Shown here piece after piece: positions 6,860-9,844 of a DNA stretch of 9,844 nt. Within the stretch, counting starts at the first letter, position 1, and each line of letters starts with the position of its first letter. Both the position numbers and the translations under genes were made by a program. The notes below the pieces were generated by a model. That model was not told where the DNA came from. It saw only the letters and a program-made list of their open reading frames with translations, and did no database searches. This DNA comes from CAKUIA01 sp044433115 (GTDB lineage: Bacteria; Verrucomicrobiota; Verrucomicrobiia; Opitutales; Intestinicryptomonadaceae): NCBI GenBank assembly GCA_044433115.1, contig JAWXTY010000038.1, positions 1 through 9,844 on the forward strand. Reading direction: 5' to 3'.

Positions 6860-6865
6860 GAGAGA

Positions 6866-9094
6866 ATGTCAATACACATTGCAAAACTGATACTCTTTAA
6901 TGGCTTCGATAAGGAATTGAGCTATGAGATTTTGCCTGAGCATTTATCTCAGGTTAAAGTGGGGTCGGTTTTGAGAGTTCCTCTTAGGAATAAGCTTACT
7001 GAGGGTATTGTTTGTGAAGTTGAGGAATTGACTGAAGCTCCTGCCTTTAAGATGAAGCCAGTGCATAGTGTACAAAGCTTAGAAGCGGTTTTTACCCCTG
7101 AGTTATTCGAGCTTGCAAAGTGGATTAGTTCTTATTATGCAAGCCCAATGTCTGTGGTTATTGATGCTATGATACCTGCTGTAGTCAAGTCTGGAAAGCG
7201 TGTGCAATCTGTATTTGAGCTTAGATTAGCCCCTCATATAGATGAAGAATTTATCAAGCCCTTAGAGAAAAAGGCAAAAGCTCAGTTCCAAATTTGCAAC
7301 TATCTATTAGAAAACAAAGCCCCTATACAAAAGGCTAGTTTGGCTAAAATTTTGAAGGTGAGTTTAGGCTCTATAAACGCCCTAATCGAGAAAGGGGTGC
7401 TTATACAAAGTGATATGCAGGTCTTAAAGAATGCTTTTGACGACGAAATTGCAAAGGCAGAGATTGTAAAGACTATGGATTTTGACCTAAACGAGGGGCA
7501 GGGCAAGGCTCTTGAGGATATTGCAAATTTGTTGGATAAAAAGGAGTTTTCGCCTCATTTGCTATATGGGGTAACAGGTTCTGGCAAGACAGAAGTGTAT
7601 ATTAGGGCAATGCGTAAGGTCTTAGAAGAGGGAGGGCAATGCGTATTTTTAGTACCAGAAATTTCCTTGACACCTCAGACAGTAGGCAGGCTTCGTTCTA
7701 AGTTGAATTTATCTGCGAATGAGCTAGTTGTTTGGCATAGTAATTTAAGCGATGGGCAGCGTTTGCAGGCTTGGGAGAGTATGCTAAATTCCACAGCAAA
7801 AGTGGTAGTGGGAGCTAGGTCTTGTATATTTTCGCCATTGAAGAATTTGCGTTTAATTATAGTAGACGAAGAGCATGACCCAGCTTATAAGCAAGAGAAT
7901 AACCCACGCTATAACGCTAGAGATGTAGCTGTATATAGGGCTATGATGGCTAAGGCTGTTGTGTTGTTGGGGTCGGCTACTCCTGCTTTAGAGACGCTTT
8001 ATAATGTAAAGAACACTAAATATACGCAAAGTTTGATGAAAGAGCGTATAGATAATCGTTCTATGCCAAAGGTTATGCTTGTGGATATGAAGAGAGAAAA
8101 GGTGGGGGCTGTATTTTCCAATCTATTGAGGAGCAAAATTTTAGATAGGCTAGACAAAAAAGAGCAGAGCATTCTATTTTTAAATAGGCGAGGCTACTCT
8201 AAGTTATTTCAATGTCCTGATTGTGGATATGTGGCGACTTGCCCGAATTGTTCTATATCCCTAACTTGGCATAGAAGAGAAGATTTTGTTATGTGCCATT
8301 TGTGTGGGCATAAGGAAAAGGCTCAGCACAAGTGTCCTGAATGTGCTTCGGATAAGGCAAAGTGGAAGAATTTTGGTACGCAAAAGGTAGAGGAAATTAT
8401 AGCAAAGACATTCCCTCATGCAAGGGTAGCAAGAATAGACGCTGACACTATGAAGCGTAAGGATAGTTATAGGGAAATTTTTGGCGAGTTTCGAAAGGGC
8501 AATATTGATATGCTAATTGGGACTCAGATGATTGCCAAGGGGCTAGATTTTCCTAATGTAACTTTAGTTGGCGTGCTAAATGCTGATATAAGTTTGAATA
8601 TGCAAGACTTTAGGGCAAACGAGCGTACATTTCAGTTAATCGTGCAAGTTTCTGGTAGGGCAGGGCGAGGCACGAATAGTGGCGAAGTTGTAATACAAAC
8701 ACTTAGCCCAGATGCCCCCCCTATACAATATGCAAGAAGAGATAATATGCAGGACTTTTTAGAAGAGGAATTGCGTAATAGAATGCAGTTTTCCTATCCT
8801 CCATCTAAGCGATTAATTAGGCAAGTGTTTAGGTCTCGTAACCCAGATAAGTTACAATTTTACTCAGAGCAGTTTGCAAAAAAGGTACAACTAGAACTTG
8901 GCGACCTTGCCTTTATGCGAGGGCCCTGCCTAGCCCCTATAGAAAAAATACAAGAGTATTATAGGTGGCACTTGTGGTATTTTTGCTCTAATGTAAGATT
9001 GGTAGTTTCAAAGATACTAAAAGTTAGGCAAGATTTCCCAATGGACAAAGACATTGAAGATATAGTCGATGTCGATCCTTATTCTACTATTTAA
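6866..9094 (+). CDS. priA: PriA, primosomal 3'-to-5' DNA helicase
   Basis: PriA recognises stalled or collapsed replication forks and reloads the replisome through DnaT/DnaC or equivalent partners. The 742 residues match the usual length. In order: an N-terminal DNA-binding region (about 1-105) and winged-helix region; Walker A GVTGSGKT at 235-242; DEEHD box at 334-338; LGSATPALET; eight Cys between residues 450 and 493 (C450, C453, C459, C462, C477, C480, C490, C493) that bind two zinc ions; then QMIAKGLDFPNV and VSGRAGRG (595-602) of the second helicase lobe. No key residue is missing. The open frame extends upstream to 6641 across hisA on the other strand, but ATG 6866 (MSIHIAKLILFNG) gives the family N-terminus and fits the promoter. 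No terminator follows it. Confidence 0.97.
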   Translation: MSIHIAKLILFNGFDKELSYEILPEHLSQVKVGSVLRVPLRNKLTEGIVCEVEELTEAPAFKMKPVHSVQSLEAVFTPELFELAKWISSYYASPMSVVIDAMIPAVVKSGKRVQSVFELRLAPHIDEEFIKPLEKKAKAQFQICNYLLENKAPIQKASLAKILKVSLGSINALIEKGVLIQSDMQVLKNAFDDEIAKAEIVKTMDFDLNEGQGKALEDIANLLDKKEFSPHLLYGVTGSGKTEVYIRAMRKVLEEGGQCVFLVPEISLTPQTVGRLRSKLNLSANELVVWHSNLSDGQRLQAWESMLNSTAKVVVGARSCIFSPLKNLRLIIVDEEHDPAYKQENNPRYNARDVAVYRAMMAKAVVLLGSATPALETLYNVKNTKYTQSLMKERIDNRSMPKVMLVDMKREKVGAVFSNLLRSKILDRLDKKEQSILFLNRRGYSKLFQCPDCGYVATCPNCSISLTWHRREDFVMCHLCGHKEKAQHKCPECASDKAKWKNFGTQKVEEIIAKTFPHARVARIDADTMKRKDSYREIFGEFRKGNIDMLIGTQMIAKGLDFPNVTLVGVLNADISLNMQDFRANERTFQLIVQVSGRAGRGTNSGEVVIQTLSPDAPPIQYARRDNMQDFLEEELRNRMQFSYPPSKRLIRQVFRSRNPDKLQFYSEQFAKKVQLELGDLAFMRGPCLAPIEKIQEYYRWHLWYFCSNVRLVVSKILKVRQDFPMDKDIEDIVDVDPYSTI

Positions 9095-9112
9095 GCGACC
9101 TTGTGGCTTTGT

Positions 9113-9141
9113 TTGGAATGATTTATAGTATTATTTATTAT
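9113..9141 (+). promoter_or_regulatory. Possible promoter of the beta-helix protein gene
   Basis: TTGGAA (9113-9118, four of six) is followed by exactly 17 bases and TATTAT (9136-9141, five of six). The predicted start near 9148 gives a leader of about 60 bases before the TTG at 9208. This differs from the leaderless pattern elsewhere in the window. Confidence 0.5.
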
Positions 9142-9194
9142 ATTTAAAATAGGGGGCTTAGGTGTTGTTTGTGTTTCTGAACTTCTTAGTAGTC

Positions 9195-9214
9195 AAGGAG
9201 TAGATGCTTGAGTG
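9195..9214 (+). promoter_or_regulatory. Ribosome binding site followed by start codons in all three frames
   Basis: AAGGAG (9195-9200) is a near-perfect Shine-Dalgarno sequence. It is followed by ATG at 9204 (3 bases away, frame closed by TGA at 9213 after three codons), TTG at 9208 (7 bases, ideal spacing) and GTG at 9212 (11 bases, long). The three starts occupy the three reading frames, and the octanucleotide tract begins a few bases later. Upstream, all three frames are closed by stops (TAG TAG at 9187-9192, TAG at 9201, TGA at 9209), so translation of the tract must begin here or inside it. Confidence 0.65.
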
Positions 9215-9215
9215 A

Positions 9216-9844
9216 AAAAACAAAAAAACAAAAAAACAAAAAAACAAAAAAACAAAAAAACAAAAAAAATACTTGACATCTATATTACACATACTAGATT
9301 TTGAATTAGACACTGCGTTGAGCAATGGAGCTTCGTATATAGTCTTGACTGCTGATATAGAAATTACTAGTGGAATAAGTGGAATGCCAGTTAACTCTAA
9401 TGTAGTTATTGATGGAAATTCTACTTATACTTTATTGACAGATACAAGTTCAGGTTCAAATGCACCTATAGTTACAAGTTCAGATTCTACATTGACACTC
9501 AAAAACATAACTTTATACGACGATTCGCTTGATGGTACTGACTCTGGGGCTTTGTCTTATTATCCAACTTCTACAATTTATTTAGATAATGTAACAGTAG
9601 ATGGCGTTTCGGCAGTTTATGGACAACGAGGTGGATTTTTGGGTGGTTCAAGCAGTTACTCTGGAGATATTGGCTATATAAAAAATTCATCTTTTGAAAA
9701 TTGTGCTTTTATTGTCAATTCAATTGGTGATGGTTATGGCGGTATCCTTTATAATTATAATGGCACTATTCGTTTAATTGAAAGTACATCTTTTGAAAAT
9801 AATTATATGCAGGTTTCTGGAGATTATACAGGTGTTGGTGGAGT
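9216..9844 (+). CDS. Beta-helix surface protein (adhesin/autotransporter-like), 3' end beyond window, frame lacks an upstream start
   Basis: One frame is open from 9216, directly after a TGA, to the window end (209 codons). After the Lys-rich tract it reads YLTSILHILDFELDTALSNG, then VLTADIEI, NVVIDGN, LTLKNITLYDD, IYLDNVTVDGVSA, IKNSSFENC, GYGGILYNYNG and SFENNYM. Regular short beta strands with Asn/Ser/Gly turns are typical of a right-handed parallel beta-helix; FENN and GGIL resemble the FxxN and GGA(I/L/V) motifs of chlamydial Pmp autotransporters. No good signal peptide is visible in this frame. With six repeat units the frame joins none of the usable starts: the ATG in that frame ends at TGA. 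Seven units would connect GTG 9212; five or eight would connect TTG 9208. A late internal start (TTG 9273 or ATG 9384) is possible but has no ribosome binding site. Confidence 0.7.
9221..9268 (+). repeat. Six perfect tandem copies of the octamer CAAAAAAA
   Basis: C occurs at 9221, 9229, 9237, 9245, 9253 and 9261, each followed by at least seven A. A partial unit (six A, 9215-9220) precedes the run. There is no T, so no frame stops inside it, and any frame encodes a Lys-rich repeat (KKQKNKKT). Eight is two more than a multiple of three, so each unit gained or lost shifts the downstream frame. Such tracts slip readily during replication; this is the hallmark of a contingency locus. It is not a CRISPR array: no spacers. 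Confidence 0.9.

Noticed and set aside
6641..6865. Upstream extension of the priA frame by 75 codons
   Set aside because: It is antisense to the well-supported hisA start region, is not PriA-like, and the promoter and family N-terminus both point to ATG 6866.
5820..7506. Minus-strand frames at 5820-6014 and 7300-7506
   Set aside because: Both are antisense to coherent genes and resemble no protein.
9215..9269. CRISPR array or Lys-rich coding repeat under selection for protein
   Set aside because: There are no spacers, the unit is only 8 bp, and eight is not a multiple of three, so repeat number is not constrained by protein sequence.
1..9844. tRNA or rRNA genes
   Set aside because: I saw no tRNA-like arm pattern or conserved rRNA string on either strand by eye; a tRNA scan was not possible.

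Overview
This is an AT-rich bacterial window (roughly two thirds A+T). Only two genes are certain: hisA (histidine biosynthesis, minus strand) and priA (primosome helicase, plus strand). Around them are envelope-type genes: two multi-pass membrane proteins, two secreted proteins (one built of Sel1 repeats) and the start of a right-handed beta-helix surface protein. Sec signal peptides, a broken lipoprotein gene and an adhesin-like protein suggest a Gram-negative cell. The PriA sequence and the FENN / GGIL motifs of the last protein make me lean to the PVC group (Verrucomicrobiota, Lentisphaerota or Chlamydiota relatives). That placement is an inference from remembered family resemblance, not a search result.

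Layout. 1-313 has no gene but carries a short 10-bp tandem repeat. 314-742 encodes a small four-helix membrane protein. 757-1008 is a non-coding element bounded by 19-bp inverted repeats. From 4004 down to 990 the minus strand reads as an old three-gene unit: an intact secreted protein (2859-4004), a long lipoprotein-like gene broken by two in-frame TAA codons, a frameshift and loss of its start (1422-2862), and a membrane-protein gene broken at a run of eight T (990-1407). Divergent from it is a Sel1-repeat protein (4154-4957), followed by a second, shorter copy of the inverted-repeat element and an intrinsic terminator. Next come a four-helix membrane protein with a large exported tail (5140-6021), convergent with hisA (6050-6784), and then priA (6866-9094), divergent from hisA.

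The most interesting place is the right end. A ribosome binding site is followed by ATG, TTG and GTG, one in each reading frame, then by six perfect copies of an 8-bp unit (CAAAAAAA). The downstream beta-helix reading frame runs off the window. Eight is not a multiple of three, so each gain or loss of a unit would connect the adhesin frame to a different start. This looks like a phase-variable surface protein, and the copy present here appears OFF.

A second recurrent pattern is a -10-like hexamer followed by exactly six bases and then the start codon. It occurs at four genes (2859-4004, Sel1, 5140-6021, priA) and also fits an alternative TTG start of hisA. It predicts mRNAs with no 5' leader, in contrast to the adhesin gene, which has a clear Shine-Dalgarno sequence.
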